From the NCBI RefSeq assembly GCF_001499855.1, contig NZ_LQIK01000003.1:157751-221750 (forward strand): 64,000 nt of DNA, given 5' to 3'. This DNA comes from Mycobacterium sp. GA-0227b. Lineage in GTDB: Bacteria; Actinomycetota; Actinomycetes; Mycobacteriales; Mycobacteriaceae. The notes below the pieces were generated by a model. That model was not told the DNA's origin and did no database searches. It saw nothing but the letters and a program-made list of their open reading frames with translations. This document shows positions 1 to 10,750 of the stretch, in pieces. Every line of letters starts with the position of its first letter. The stretch's first letter is position 1. The position numbers and the translations under genes are program-made.

Positions 1-4
1 CCAT

Positions 5-16
5 GTTACATGTAAC
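5..16. promoter_or_regulatory. Perfect 12-bp palindrome, possible operator
   Basis: GTTACATGTAAC is a perfect palindrome at the window edge, in a stretch richer in A and T than the genes around it. No gene can be supported between here and position 251. It could be the operator of a gene lying to the left of the window. Function is unknown; a short palindrome can arise by chance. Confidence 0.3.
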
Positions 17-250
17 GAAGAATCTGTGCAGCCGGATAGCAGATCGACCGGGTCAGCAAACAGACATTCCAAAGCCACCTCTCCCCCATGATCCCAAGGC
101 TAAGTCGCCGGCACAGTCTCGCCGTGCACAAATTTATGGGGCGACGGCAACCTACGAAGGACGCCGCCTGTCGCTCGCCCATTTGCCGGATTTGCAAACA
201 TCTCGTGTCGCGTCGCGATGAGTCTCGCCCTCCGGTGCAGTCTGATCTGC

Positions 251-817
251 ATGGGCAGACTCATCTATGGCTTCAACGTGTCGGTGGACGGCTACATCGC
301 CGACGCACAAGGCAACATCGACTGGTCTGATCCGAGCGAAGAACTGCACCAGTACTGGAACGACTTCGAGCGCGAGACCTCCCTGTCGTTCTACGGGCGG
401 CGGCTCTACGAACTGATGTCCGCGTACTGGCCGACCGCCGACGAGGCTCCAGACGCCACTCCTCTGATCGTCGACTTCGCCCGCATCTGGCGCGACATGC
501 CGAAGGTCGTGTTCTCGCGCACCCTGGAGTCCGTCGACTGGAACTCCCGCCTGGAACGCGGCGACCCGGTCGCGGTGGTGACGAAGCTGAAAGCCGAAAC
601 CGACGGCCAGTTGGAGGTGGCCGGCGCGACGCTGGCCGCACCGATCGTGCAGGCCGGGCTGGTGGACGAATACCGGATCGTGGTTGCGCCGACCGCCGTG
701 GGCGGCGGCATCCCATTCTTCCCGACCCTGCCGTCATGGATCTCGCTGCGACTGTTGGAAAATCGTACCTTCCCGTGTGGCACCGTCCTGCTGCGCTACG
801 AGGCGAAACACGACTAA
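251..817 (+). CDS. RibD C-terminal/dihydrofolate reductase-like protein
   Basis: The 188-residue product has the RibD C-terminal/DHFR-like fold seen in many small actinobacterial reductases. Visible signs are the N-terminal strand MGRLIYGFNVSVDGYIAD, a central SFYGRRLYELM segment, and a C-terminal GGGIPFFP loop where NADPH usually binds. The start chosen is the ATG at 251, where family similarity begins; the frame stays open upstream to 218 but that extension looks unrelated. It stands alone, facing the convergent methyltransferase gene downstream. The substrate cannot be told from sequence; these proteins are not true folate enzymes by default. Confidence 0.85.
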   Translation: MGRLIYGFNVSVDGYIADAQGNIDWSDPSEELHQYWNDFERETSLSFYGRRLYELMSAYWPTADEAPDATPLIVDFARIWRDMPKVVFSRTLESVDWNSRLERGDPVAVVTKLKAETDGQLEVAGATLAAPIVQAGLVDEYRIVVAPTAVGGGIPFFPTLPSWISLRLLENRTFPCGTVLLRYEAKHD

Positions 818-896
818 CGAGTCGATCCCCCCGCCTACCTTCGAGCACACCAATCCCCCGACGCTGCATGAAGCGCTCGGAGGCGCCCTGTCGGGA

Positions 897-1520
897 CTAT
901 CCCGGCGTTACGTCCCGGCCGATCGGGAGCTTTCGCCAGGTCAACGCATACCGGAACATCGGCAGCCGTCGCCATTGCACACCGGGGAGCTCCTCTTCCG
1001 CACACTGACGTACTTCCGAATACGAGTGCGCTGGCGGCCATACGGTCGGCGCGGTGTGCTCCCAATGGTTTCGACGCAACGACAGCCACCGGTGCTGGAC
1101 CACGCCCAGCACGTCGACGGCGAAGTCCCAGGGACGTGTCGACCGCGCGAGGCCGACCACAACCAGAACACCCCCAGGCGAGGTCAGTTCCGCGAAGCGT
1201 CGAAGAGCGGACCGGAGATCAGGCAGGTGATGCAACGCAGCGACGGATGCGACCACGTCGAAAGTCCGCTGAAATCGGTGGGCCATCACATCGCCGAGAA
1301 TCCAGTCGACACCTTCGACTTCCCCGCGCGCGGCTTCCAGCACGTCATCATCCACGTCGATCGCCACCACCTCCGGGACTTTCTGACGTAGATCGGCGGC
1401 GAGCAAACCGTTGCCCGTCCCCACGTCGAGCGCGGAGCGAGCCTCAACAGGCACTGCATCGAGTACGAGCTGGTGGTAGTGAATGTTGTGATTCCAGCGC
1501 TGGGGCTGCTCTCCTCCCAT
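897..1520 (-). CDS. Class I SAM-dependent methyltransferase
   Basis: A roughly 207-residue methyltransferase. Motif I is LDVGTGNGLLAA near residue 30, followed by the acidic strand AIDVDDDVL that would bind the ribose of S-adenosylmethionine, and ASVAALHHLPDL, typical of the UbiE/Methyltransf_11 group. The C-terminal third is short and basic. I place the start at the ATG at 1520 because similarity begins about there; a GTG at 1556 is possible. It is convergent with the RibD-like gene and divergent from the VOC gene at 1715. The acceptor substrate is unknown. Confidence 0.85.
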   Translation of the reverse strand: MGGEQPQRWNHNIHYHQLVLDAVPVEARSALDVGTGNGLLAADLRQKVPEVVAIDVDDDVLEAARGEVEGVDWILGDVMAHRFQRTFDVVASVAALHHLPDLRSALRRFAELTSPGGVLVVVGLARSTRPWDFAVDVLGVVQHRWLSLRRNHWEHTAPTVWPPAHSYSEVRQCAEEELPGVQWRRLPMFRYALTWRKLPIGRDVTPG

Positions 1521-1714
1521 AAGCGCAACGTTATCAACCGTTCTGCGAGGCAACACTTCTCAGATCGTCTGCATCGCAGCACGCGCCCGGGCCGCGAGCA
1601 ATTGCGATCATGGAGTGTTCGTCGACTGGACAACGACGGCGTATCGCGTGCCGGCCTGCGGGCGACTTGCCGGCAAGGCGATGATTTTCGTCCTGCGGAG
1701 GAGTCTTACTGAGT

Positions 1715-2098
1715 ATGACGATGACAACGAGAGTGCTGAGCGTGTCGGTTCCGGTGGCTGACCAGGACGCAGCGCTGAAGTTCTACACAGAGGTACTCGG
1801 GCTCGAACTCCGCACCGACGTGGAAGTCTGGCCGGGTGCGCGACTGATCGAGGTCGCGCCGCCGGGCTCGAGCGTTTCGCTGGTCCTTCTTCCGCCCGAC
1901 AGCGAGATCCCGGTCGCAATCCGGTTGGGCACCACTGATGCGCAACAAGCCCACGACACGATCCGCAAGTCGGGGGTCACCCTGCACAACGAATCGCTGG
2001 TCCTGATGGAGGGAATACCGGCGATGTTCTCCTTCACCGACCCCGATGGCAACGGCTTGGTCTACCTGGAGGACACCGATGGGTTCGACTCGCGCTGA
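1715..2098 (+). CDS. VOC family (glyoxalase/bleomycin-resistance fold) protein
   Basis: The 127-residue protein has a single vicinal-oxygen-chelate module pair: an N-terminal strand with VPVADQDAALKFYTEVLG and a C-terminal FSFTDPDGNGLVYLED. A GGAGGAG ribosome site at 1697-1703 supports the ATG at 1715 (the ATG at 1721 is also usable). It is followed after 38 bases by the DUF1905 gene on the same strand, so the two are probably co-transcribed. Members include dioxygenases, isomerases and resistance proteins; nothing here picks out one. Confidence 0.88.
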   Translation: MTMTTRVLSVSVPVADQDAALKFYTEVLGLELRTDVEVWPGARLIEVAPPGSSVSLVLLPPDSEIPVAIRLGTTDAQQAHDTIRKSGVTLHNESLVLMEGIPAMFSFTDPDGNGLVYLEDTDGFDSR

Positions 2099-2136
2099 CC
2101 AACCGGCTCGGCGTATCTGCAAGGAGGACAACGGTC

Positions 2137-2421
2137 ATGGCGGATGCACGACCATTGGACATCACATTCACCGCTCGCCTGGGCAAGGCACGCCCCGGTG
2201 ATACCTGGACCTGTGTACAGCTTGCCGGCTCGGCGCAGATCTTCGGTACTCGAGGTCTGGTCAAAGTCGCCGGCACCGTCGACGGACAGCCGTTCACCGG
2301 AGCGTTCATGGCCCTGGGCGACGGAACCCACAAACTTCCGGTGGCTGCTGCAACCCGCAGGGCAATCCACAAGGGCGACGGTGACGAGGTCGAGGTCCAT
2401 CTCACCGAGCGGTTGAACTAA
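2137..2421 (+). CDS. DUF1905 family protein
   Basis: This 94-residue protein matches the DUF1905 beta-barrel pattern: FTARLGKARPGDTWTCVQL, then GTRGLVKVAGTVDGQPF, then a GDGTHKLPVAAATRRAI segment and the end GDEVEVHL. A strong AAGGAGG ribosome site stands about 10 bases before the ATG. It is probably the second gene of a short operon with the VOC gene. The family has no settled biochemical role. It is a complete, stand-alone domain without the YdeI extension that some relatives carry. Confidence 0.85.
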   Translation: MADARPLDITFTARLGKARPGDTWTCVQLAGSAQIFGTRGLVKVAGTVDGQPFTGAFMALGDGTHKLPVAAATRRAIHKGDGDEVEVHLTERLN

Positions 2422-2543
2422 CCGTTCTCTCATCGCTCGAAGCTCCCAATTCCTTCAGCCGCAGTGCAAGTCGTCGTAGGGTCGGCAGAGGTCCACCTCG
2501 CCCGTCACGATCATCTGAGCACCGAGCATGGGAGAACACCACG

Positions 2544-2972
2544 ATGAGCGCACCTGATGATTGGAACACCCAGATAATCAACGAGTTCCGCGCCAACGAC
2601 GGTCGCGTGGGCGGCAATTTCGAGGGCGCGCCGATGGTGCTCGTCCACCACACCGGCCGCAAAACCGGCAAGCAGAGCGTCACGCCGATGATGTACCTGC
2701 CCGACGACGACGACCCTGACACCATCTATGTTTTCGCCTCCAAGGCGGGCGCACCGACGAACCCGGCGTGGTACTACAACCTCACCGCGGCCGGCACCGC
2801 ACGGATCGAACTGGGTAGCGACACCCATCCCGTCAGCGCCACCGAGGTCCTCGGCGCCGACCGCGATCGCATCTTCGGCGAACAAGCCCGCCGCTACCCC
2901 GGTTTCGCCGAGTACGAAACGAAGACCGCCGGTATCCGCACAATCCCGGTACTCGCACTCAAGCGCACCTAG
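2544..2972 (+). CDS. Deazaflavin (F420)-dependent nitroreductase family protein (Ddn-like)
   Basis: The 142-residue protein has the split-barrel fold of the Ddn/FDOR family that uses coenzyme F420 in mycobacteria. Key features are EFRANDGRVGGNFEGAP near the N-terminus, LVHHTGRKTGKQSVTPM as the cofactor-phosphate region, and KAGAPTNPAWYYNL in the middle. These match the FDOR-A pattern that reduces quinones and nitro-compounds. A GGGAGAA ribosome site precedes the ATG. The physiological substrate is not evident. Confidence 0.9.
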   Translation: MSAPDDWNTQIINEFRANDGRVGGNFEGAPMVLVHHTGRKTGKQSVTPMMYLPDDDDPDTIYVFASKAGAPTNPAWYYNLTAAGTARIELGSDTHPVSATEVLGADRDRIFGEQARRYPGFAEYETKTAGIRTIPVLALKRT

Positions 2973-3000
2973 CGGCGCTGCGGTTGCGGCTGTCGGTAGC

Positions 3001-3657
3001 GTGACGGCCGTGAACCTTTCTCGTATGTCTTCCTCCGTGGCGCTCGCGGCCTGCGCCGCCTCCTTGACCATGACGCTCGCCGGCTGCGGCTCTGACACGG
3101 AGGCCTCATCGACAACCACCACTTCATCGACAAGCACCTCCTCCCTGGCCGACGAGTTCATCCCCTCGGTTACCGAAACGGCGGATCCGGCCGCCGCAAC
3201 GTGCCCGACGGCTGCGCCGCAAGGCGGTGGCACGCCGGAGTGGACGTTCAATGGGGACACCGGCAGCGTCGCCGTCACCGGTTCCACCGCGACGGCGGCA
3301 CCGCTTATCGAGGTCGAGCCGCCGTTCAGCGTGAGTGAGACCCAGGTGCACACGCTGCAGGCCGGTGACGGACCGGTCGTCGCAGACACGGCCACGGTCT
3401 TCGTCTGCTACATGGGCGTCAACGGACGCGACGGGTCCGTGTTCGACAACAGTTACGAACGCGGCATGCCGGTTGACTTCCCGCTCGACGGAGTCGTACC
3501 GGGATTTCAGAAGGCCATCGCCGGACAGAAGGTCGGGTCGACGGTCGCCGTCGCGATGACGTCGGCCGACGGCTACCCCGAAGGTCAGCCCACCGCTGGG
3601 ATCCAGCCCGGCGACTCGCTGATCTTCGCGATCAAGATCCTGGACGCCTCACGCTGA
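3001..3657 (+). CDS. FKBP-type peptidyl-prolyl isomerase lipoprotein
   Basis: This secreted, lipid-anchored peptidyl-prolyl cis-trans isomerase would help fold proteins outside the membrane. The N-terminus has a signal peptide ending in the lipobox TLAGC. A Ser/Thr-rich linker follows, then an FKBP domain over about the last 110 residues, with DNSYERGMPVDFPL, VVPGFQKAIAGQKVGS and GDSLIFAIKIL. GTG codons at 3001 and 3010 and an ATG at 3025 can all serve as start and all leave the signal peptide intact. It lies 28 bases after the Ddn-like gene. Confidence 0.85.
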   Translation: MTAVNLSRMSSSVALAACAASLTMTLAGCGSDTEASSTTTTSSTSTSSLADEFIPSVTETADPAAATCPTAAPQGGGTPEWTFNGDTGSVAVTGSTATAAPLIEVEPPFSVSETQVHTLQAGDGPVVADTATVFVCYMGVNGRDGSVFDNSYERGMPVDFPLDGVVPGFQKAIAGQKVGSTVAVAMTSADGYPEGQPTAGIQPGDSLIFAIKILDASR

Positions 3658-3667
3658 TCCGAGACTG

Positions 3668-3988
3668 TCAGCCGCCACCGGTGACGATGTTCTTCGACAG
3701 GTGGATGAAAGCACCGTTCTTCCACACACCCCAACGGCCGCCCCAGCCGGAGAACCACACGACGGGCTCTCCGAGCCAGAACTCGGCAGGCTTCCGCGGC
3801 GCGTTGGGTGGCACTGGGTCCCCGAGCATCGGCCTCGGGGCGGGCCCGGGCGACTCCGCCGCCAGCGCCGGTGCCGGAGGTGGTGGTGGCGGCGGCTGCG
3901 CGCTTGCCGGAGCACCCAGGCCGACGATGCCTGCGGTCAACCCGCCTGCGACTGCGACGACAGGTATCGCTGTCTTCAACAAGCTCAT
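3668..3988 (-). CDS. Small secreted proline-rich protein
   Basis: A 106-residue exported protein. The signal peptide has the core IPVVAVAGGLTAGIVGLGA and a predicted cleavage after PASA. It is followed by a run of prolines and a conserved-looking C-terminal part (FWLGEPVVWFSGWGGRWGVWKNGAFIHL) rich in tryptophan and glycine. The ATG at 3988 has a GGAGG ribosome site six or seven bases upstream, which decides it over the GTG at 3994. It is convergent with the FKBP lipoprotein gene. I do not recognise a named family. Confidence 0.75.
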   Translation of the reverse strand: MSLLKTAIPVVAVAGGLTAGIVGLGAPASAQPPPPPPPAPALAAESPGPAPRPMLGDPVPPNAPRKPAEFWLGEPVVWFSGWGGRWGVWKNGAFIHLSKNIVTGGG

Positions 3989-4039
3989 GAGCACGCCTCC
4001 AGCGGTAGACCGAATTCGATACTTAGAACTTATAACCTT

Positions 4040-4068
4040 CGTGTGCGGCGGCCAAACCGCCGCACACG
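4040..4068 (-). terminator. Hairpin terminator downstream of the ThrE-type exporter gene
   Basis: A perfect 12-bp stem (arms 4040-4051 and 4057-4068) closes a 5-base loop. It lies 12 bases after the stop codon of the minus-strand exporter gene and before the promoter region of the small secreted protein. There is no clear U-tract, as is common in mycobacteria. Confidence 0.7.
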
Positions 4069-4080
4069 TGTTTCAAGCTA

Positions 4081-5667
4081 CTACTCCTGGGGGTCCTCGT
4101 CGTCGTTGCCGGACGTGTCGCTGCTCTCGGGTTCTTCCGTCCCGTCGTCGGTCGACTCCGGTTCCAACGCGACGCTTCGCATCCGCGGGATGATCTCCGT
4201 CGGCTGATCTTCGGCCGGTTGTAGGCGCACGACACGGCCGACGGCCCGGCGCAGCCCAGGCGGTCCTTCCTTCCGGATGAAGTCGCCGATCCGGCCGGCG
4301 CGGAAGCGCAGCGGTGAGCCGAGGAACTCGCCCAGTACCACCCCGCTGCCGAGCGCGAGCGCAATCGCGATCGCCGACATCATCTGGCGGATGCCGTTGT
4401 CGAAGTTGCCGTCGACGGCGAAGGCGAATACGGCGCGGAAGACAGCCAGACCCGGAAGCATCGGCATGATGCCCGCAGTGGCCGTCACCAAGGCGGGCGC
4501 TTGTCGGCGGATCGAGATCAGGGTGGCGACCAGACCGACACCGACCGCGGCGGCTCCGCTCGCGAATATCTGGCCGAAGCCCGCATTGCCGAGAGCGATC
4601 AACACCGCCTCGGCGAGTCCCGCCGCGAGTCCGGCGGTGAGGATGGCCCGCAGCGGTGCGTAGCTGGCAACGGTCAGACAGGCACCCGCCAGCGCCGCGC
4701 CGAATATTGCGAGAGAGATGGACAACGGTCGGCTCGGCGCGATGAAGGATTCCGTCGCGTCGACGTGCAACGAGATGGAGACGCCAGCGATTTCGGCGAT
4801 CTGCAAACCCGCGAGGATCCCTACGACGATTCCGGAGGTCATCAGCACCGCTTCCCCGAGCCGGGCGAGCGAGGTGAGCATGTAGCCGGTCACCGCGTCC
4901 TGCATCGCGCCCACGAATGTCAGCCCGGACAACAACATGACGATTCCGGTTGCGACCATGACCGTCGGACCCAAGTCGGCGTAGAGGTAAGCCGCCACGG
5001 CGACCGAGGTGGCTATCGCTGCTCCGGCCACCTGCTGGAAGAAGAACGGCGTGCCGATGCGGTTCAGCCTGCGGCCCACCTGGTCGATGACAGCCGACGT
5101 CACGGCGGCCAGGATGCAGGTCAACCAGCCACCACCGAGCAGCATCGCGATGCCCAGGGCGAAGCCCGCCCATCCCACCGTTGCCAGCCAACGCGGATAA
5201 GGATGTGGCCGTTCGGACAGCTCGTCCATCGCCTCATGAGCCTGATCGACCGTCACACCGCCGGAGGTGATCCGCTGGACGAGTTGGTCGAGTTCACCCA
5301 GTCGGGTGTAGTCGGTCGAACGAGCGTGCACGCCGCGGACGATGGTGACTGGCGGACTGTCCGCGGTCGGCAACGCCGACACGATGACCGTGGTGACGAA
5401 GATGTCGACGACACAGTCGGTCAGGCGGTAGGCCTGCGCCACGTCTTGAGCGGTCGCGACGACGTCGGCGGTACCTGACCCCGAGGAGAGCATCACCTCG
5501 GCGAGGCGGATCGTCAGATCGAGGACCTTGCGGGTGTGCAGGTCGCCCATGCCGTCCGAACGGCGCCGCCGCTGCCCGGCGATGGGCGCTGGATCGCGTC
5601 GACCGCGCAGTGCACTTCGCAAACCACGACGGACGCGACCATTGCCGGGCGTTCGATCTAGCGCCAT
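4081..5667 (-). CDS. Threonine/serine exporter family (ThrE-like) membrane protein
   Basis: A 528-residue membrane protein that joins the two ThrE-family halves: an N-terminal ThrE domain (HTRKVLDLTIRLAEVMLSSG through five or so membrane segments) and a C-terminal ThrE2-type half (ATAGIMPMLPGLAVFRAVFAF). About ten membrane helices can be seen. A soluble acidic tail rich in Glu and Asp ends the protein (residues after about 455). In corynebacteria the family exports threonine and serine. The ATG at 5667 is preferred; upstream codons read as low-complexity Arg. No cotranscribed gene is evident. Confidence 0.88.
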   Translation of the reverse strand: MALDRTPGNGRVRRGLRSALRGRRDPAPIAGQRRRRSDGMGDLHTRKVLDLTIRLAEVMLSSGSGTADVVATAQDVAQAYRLTDCVVDIFVTTVIVSALPTADSPPVTIVRGVHARSTDYTRLGELDQLVQRITSGGVTVDQAHEAMDELSERPHPYPRWLATVGWAGFALGIAMLLGGGWLTCILAAVTSAVIDQVGRRLNRIGTPFFFQQVAGAAIATSVAVAAYLYADLGPTVMVATGIVMLLSGLTFVGAMQDAVTGYMLTSLARLGEAVLMTSGIVVGILAGLQIAEIAGVSISLHVDATESFIAPSRPLSISLAIFGAALAGACLTVASYAPLRAILTAGLAAGLAEAVLIALGNAGFGQIFASGAAAVGVGLVATLISIRRQAPALVTATAGIMPMLPGLAVFRAVFAFAVDGNFDNGIRQMMSAIAIALALGSGVVLGEFLGSPLRFRAGRIGDFIRKEGPPGLRRAVGRVVRLQPAEDQPTEIIPRMRSVALEPESTDDGTEEPESSDTSGNDDEDPQE

Positions 5668-5718
5668 TGAGGTGCAGGATACTGACGCCGCGTCGCAGTG
5701 CCGCACCCAGCGCTGCCG

Positions 5719-6279
5719 CTAGTCGCCCGCAACTGTCACCTGCGCCGGCCCTCGGGCGGACACCATGGCCCAGGCGGCCACTCCCCCTGCGGCGGCCGAC
5801 AGGACATGCCACACGCCGTGGTACTGCCACAGGCTGTCGGGTCGACACAGCGGCGAGCCGGATCGGCCTGCGACATAGGCCGCCACACCGAGCATGAAGA
5901 CACCTGCCGCTGTGATCCACGCCGACCGCCGCTTCCCGCGAACGCCGCGGGCCAAGCCGACCATGCACAGCGCCCCCGCGGCGACGATAGGCCAGTCGTG
6001 GACCAGCCCCGCCCACGACGGCTGAGGGCCGTGGTAGACGACGCTGCCGAAACCCACTGCGACAAGCGCGGCTCCAGCCGCTGGCGCCAGGACTCCCCTA
6101 CCCCGTAGGGCCCAGCACAGAACGGCCAGCCCGGCGGCCACGTACGCCAGGCTGGTGAGGGCCAGGACAGGTTGTGCCAACACTCCATCCGCGATCCGCT
6201 CGCAGTCCGAGTGACCGAACGTCGAGTGCCGCATGTCGATCAACCATACCGGCACCCGGCGTCCGAAAACGTACTGCAT
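5719..6279 (-). CDS. Six-helix membrane protein, possibly CREST/ceramidase-like
   Basis: The 186-residue protein has about six membrane helices and few loops. Conserved-looking polar residues lie at helix ends: FGSVVYHGPQ, LVHDWP and a late WHVLSA. This Ser-His-Asp-His layout recalls the CREST membrane hydrolases (alkaline ceramidase, PAQR, Per1), but I see only the pattern, not a full match. The ATG at 6279 is used; a GTG at 6285 is also possible. The frame continues upstream but that part overlaps the next gene and is not credible. Conserved small mycobacterial membrane protein is the safe description. Confidence 0.7.
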   Translation of the reverse strand: MQYVFGRRVPVWLIDMRHSTFGHSDCERIADGVLAQPVLALTSLAYVAAGLAVLCWALRGRGVLAPAAGAALVAVGFGSVVYHGPQPSWAGLVHDWPIVAAGALCMVGLARGVRGKRRSAWITAAGVFMLGVAAYVAGRSGSPLCRPDSLWQYHGVWHVLSAAAGGVAAWAMVSARGPAQVTVAGD

Positions 6280-6311
6280 TGTCACGCAAAGATATTCGGC
6301 TCTCGTCGTCC

Positions 6312-6719
6312 TCAAGGGCAGGGCCCGGGAAGGAACAGTGACCAGCACCATCCGGGCGGAAGCGGCGGAGTGAGGTTGGGAGGCGGCGGAGGCGGCGGCG
6401 GTGGTGCCTCTCCTTCGAAGATGTTCTGAGCGACGTTGCCCTGCCCGTGGTAGACGTACCAGTAAGTGTGACAAACGGTTTCGTCCCATACCACCGGGTT
6501 CACCCGCAGATTGCCGGTCTGCACCGGAGGATCCCCCGGACACCAGCGACATGGACCCGCGGGACTTTCATCCGGGCACCCGGGCCAGGCCTGCATCGGG
6601 ACCGGGCGGCCCGGAAATGCCTGAGCAGTGCCCGCCATTGGTCCGACACCGGCGATCGCGACGCCTACCGACATCAGCACAGCGCCGAGGGTTCGCTTCG
6701 GGTTGGAAGTTGCGGTCAT
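6312..6719 (-). CDS. Secreted Pro- and Cys-containing protein
   Basis: A 135-residue exported protein. The signal peptide contains LGAVLMSVGVAIAGVGPMAG with likely cleavage after AQA. The mature part has several cysteines (CPDES, CRWCPG, CHTYW, WCWS, PCP) that could form disulfides, a central aromatic HTYWYVYHGQGN segment and a polyproline stretch. The ATG at 6719 is followed at once by basic residues as expected. It lies 32 bases upstream of the membrane protein gene on the same strand, so the two may be co-transcribed. No named family recognised. Confidence 0.72.
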   Translation of the reverse strand: MTATSNPKRTLGAVLMSVGVAIAGVGPMAGTAQAFPGRPVPMQAWPGCPDESPAGPCRWCPGDPPVQTGNLRVNPVVWDETVCHTYWYVYHGQGNVAQNIFEGEAPPPPPPPPPNLTPPLPPGWCWSLFLPGPCP

Positions 6720-6872
6720 GTCTGTCCCTCGTGCTCATCGTCGTCCGCGCAAGGCGCCGTCGGGGCAATTACACGAAGAGTGTTCGGCTACCGATCCCAA
6801 CTACCGAGCGGTTTCCTCAGCCGGTCACTGGGTATCGCAGTGCAGGAAACCTGATGGACCAGGAGAGAATCG

Positions 6873-7013
6873 ATGAGCTCACCGGAACAGCCCGCGGAGG
6901 AAACGCCACAGGGCGACGACGTTGGACAGGCGGTGCCGCCGACCGCTCCGGCATATTCCACGCCTCCGCCGGAAGGCGTGCCCTCGGCTGACGACCAGGA
7001 CGCTTCCGGCTGA
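6873..7013 (+). CDS. Small acidic proline-rich protein, 46 residues
   Basis: A short open frame encodes 46 residues beginning MSSPEQPAEETPQGDD and ending with an acidic tail, with no hydrophobic segment. An AGGAGAG ribosome site sits about five bases before the ATG, and third codon positions are mostly G or C. It is isolated between a divergent secreted-protein gene and a convergent DUF4383 gene. It would be intrinsically disordered. It may be a true small protein; its function is unknown. Confidence 0.5.
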   Translation: MSSPEQPAEETPQGDDVGQAVPPTAPAYSTPPPEGVPSADDQDASG

Positions 7014-7044
7014 GCGTTCAGCGAAGGTCAAGTTCGGACACCGA

Positions 7045-7479
7045 TCACGGTCCCCGACGCAGATCGGCAAGCGAGTTGCGTAAGCCTCCATCCATGCGGA
7101 TCTGAATACCGGCGACCGCGATCATCACCGCGGCGGTCACCAGGTGCACGACCGCGTCAGTGATGTTGTTGGGGAACGTGAACACGTAGGCGACCTGGTG
7201 CGAGAAGAACGCCCAGATCCCGGGCAGTGCGCCGGCCACCGCCGCGACGAGCAGATACAACACCGACCACGACTTGCGCATCGCGAAAACCAGACCCGGC
7301 CCGAACAGCGCCAACCCGGCGACCGCATGCCAGCCGTTGTAGTCCATTCCGAGGATCTGCGCGGTCGGCGCATCCGGGCCGGTCGCAAAGCTCGGTTCGA
7401 CGATGAAGCCGATCACCGCCTGGATGACGTGGAAGACGGCGATGACCAGTAGACCGACCTGGGCGAAACTCCACTTCAC
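7045..7479 (-). CDS. DUF4383 family membrane protein
   Basis: A 144-residue integral membrane protein with four helices. It fits DUF4383: an N-terminal helix with HVIQAVIGFIV, the central motif NGWHAVAGLALFGPGL, then SWSVLYLLVAAVAGALPGIWAF and a last helix with DAVVHLVTAAVMIAVAG. The C-terminal tail is short and basic. Role unknown. It is divergent from the MOSC-domain gene, and a perfect inverted repeat lies in the shared upstream region. Confidence 0.85.
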   Translation of the reverse strand: MKWSFAQVGLLVIAVFHVIQAVIGFIVEPSFATGPDAPTAQILGMDYNGWHAVAGLALFGPGLVFAMRKSWSVLYLLVAAVAGALPGIWAFFSHQVAYVFTFPNNITDAVVHLVTAAVMIAVAGIQIRMDGGLRNSLADLRRGP

Positions 7480-7518
7480 GGTCGCACCTCCCGTTGGTGT
7501 CGGCAGCTTCGTCGTGGA

Positions 7519-7535
7519 TACTACGCTACGTAGTA
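7519..7535. promoter_or_regulatory. Inverted repeat TACTACG-N3-CGTAGTA, candidate operator
   Basis: A perfect 7-bp inverted repeat with a 3-base spacer lies 40 bases before the DUF4383 start and 63 before the MOSC gene start. The half-site TACTAC recalls BlaI/MecI-type operators, but that assignment is tentative. No regulator gene is adjacent. Confidence 0.45.
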
Positions 7536-8222
7536 GAGATGGTGAAGTAACTTTCTGCGTTCCGAGTCGCCGCGCCGGCCGCCGTTACCCTGTGCGGGTG
7601 ACGAAAGTGCTGTCGGTGAATGTCGCTCGAGTACGGGTGAATCCGGACGCGCCGTCGAGATCGACGGGCATCGACAAGGTAGCCGCCGCCCACGAGGTGA
7701 TGGTGCGCGCGCCGGGCCCGATGAGGGGCGGCTTGGGCAGCGGGCTCGTCGGCGACACCATCGGTAATCCGAAGCTGCACGGCGGAGACGACCAAGCGGT
7801 ATACGCCTACGCCCGAGAAGACCTCGACGACTGGGAAACCCGGCTGGATCGCCCACTCACCAACGGCATGTTCGGCGAGAACCTCACCACGACAGGGGTC
7901 GACGTCACGCAGGCGCGGATCGGCGAACGGTGGCGCGTCGGCACCGATGGGCTGCTGCTCGAAGTGTCCGCGCCGCGCACGCCGTGTCGCACGTTCTCGG
8001 CCTTTCTGCAACTGGACCGTTGGATCAAGACCTTCACTGAAGCCGCGAAACCCGGTGCGTATCTTCGGGTTATCTCGCCGGGGACGGTGCGCGCGGGTGA
8101 CGAGATCGTCGTCGAGGCCCACCCCGAACACGACGTGACCATCGAGATGGCCTTCCGCGCACGGATGTCCGACCCGTCGCTGCTCCCACAGTTGCTCACG
8201 GCCGATGCCCTGTCGGCCGAAC

Positions 8223-10684
<2,462 letters not shown>

Positions 10685-10701
10685 GGTCCGCAGACGTCGC
10701 T

Positions 10702-10726
10702 GGGCGGCCGCCTCGTGCGGTCGCCC
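10702..10726 (+). terminator. Hairpin terminator after the mycolyltransferase gene
   Basis: A 10-bp stem with one G-U pair (arms 10702-10711 and 10717-10726) and a 5-base loop begins 18 bases after the stop codon. It separates this gene from the acyl-CoA synthetase that starts at 10751. Confidence 0.5.
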
Positions 10727-10750
10727 GGTGTCGTCGGAGACAATCGCTGC

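Noticed and set aside
4073..5191. 372-residue frame inside the ThrE-like gene
   Set aside because: Out-of-frame Arg/Gly-rich shadow of a clear membrane protein gene on the same strand.
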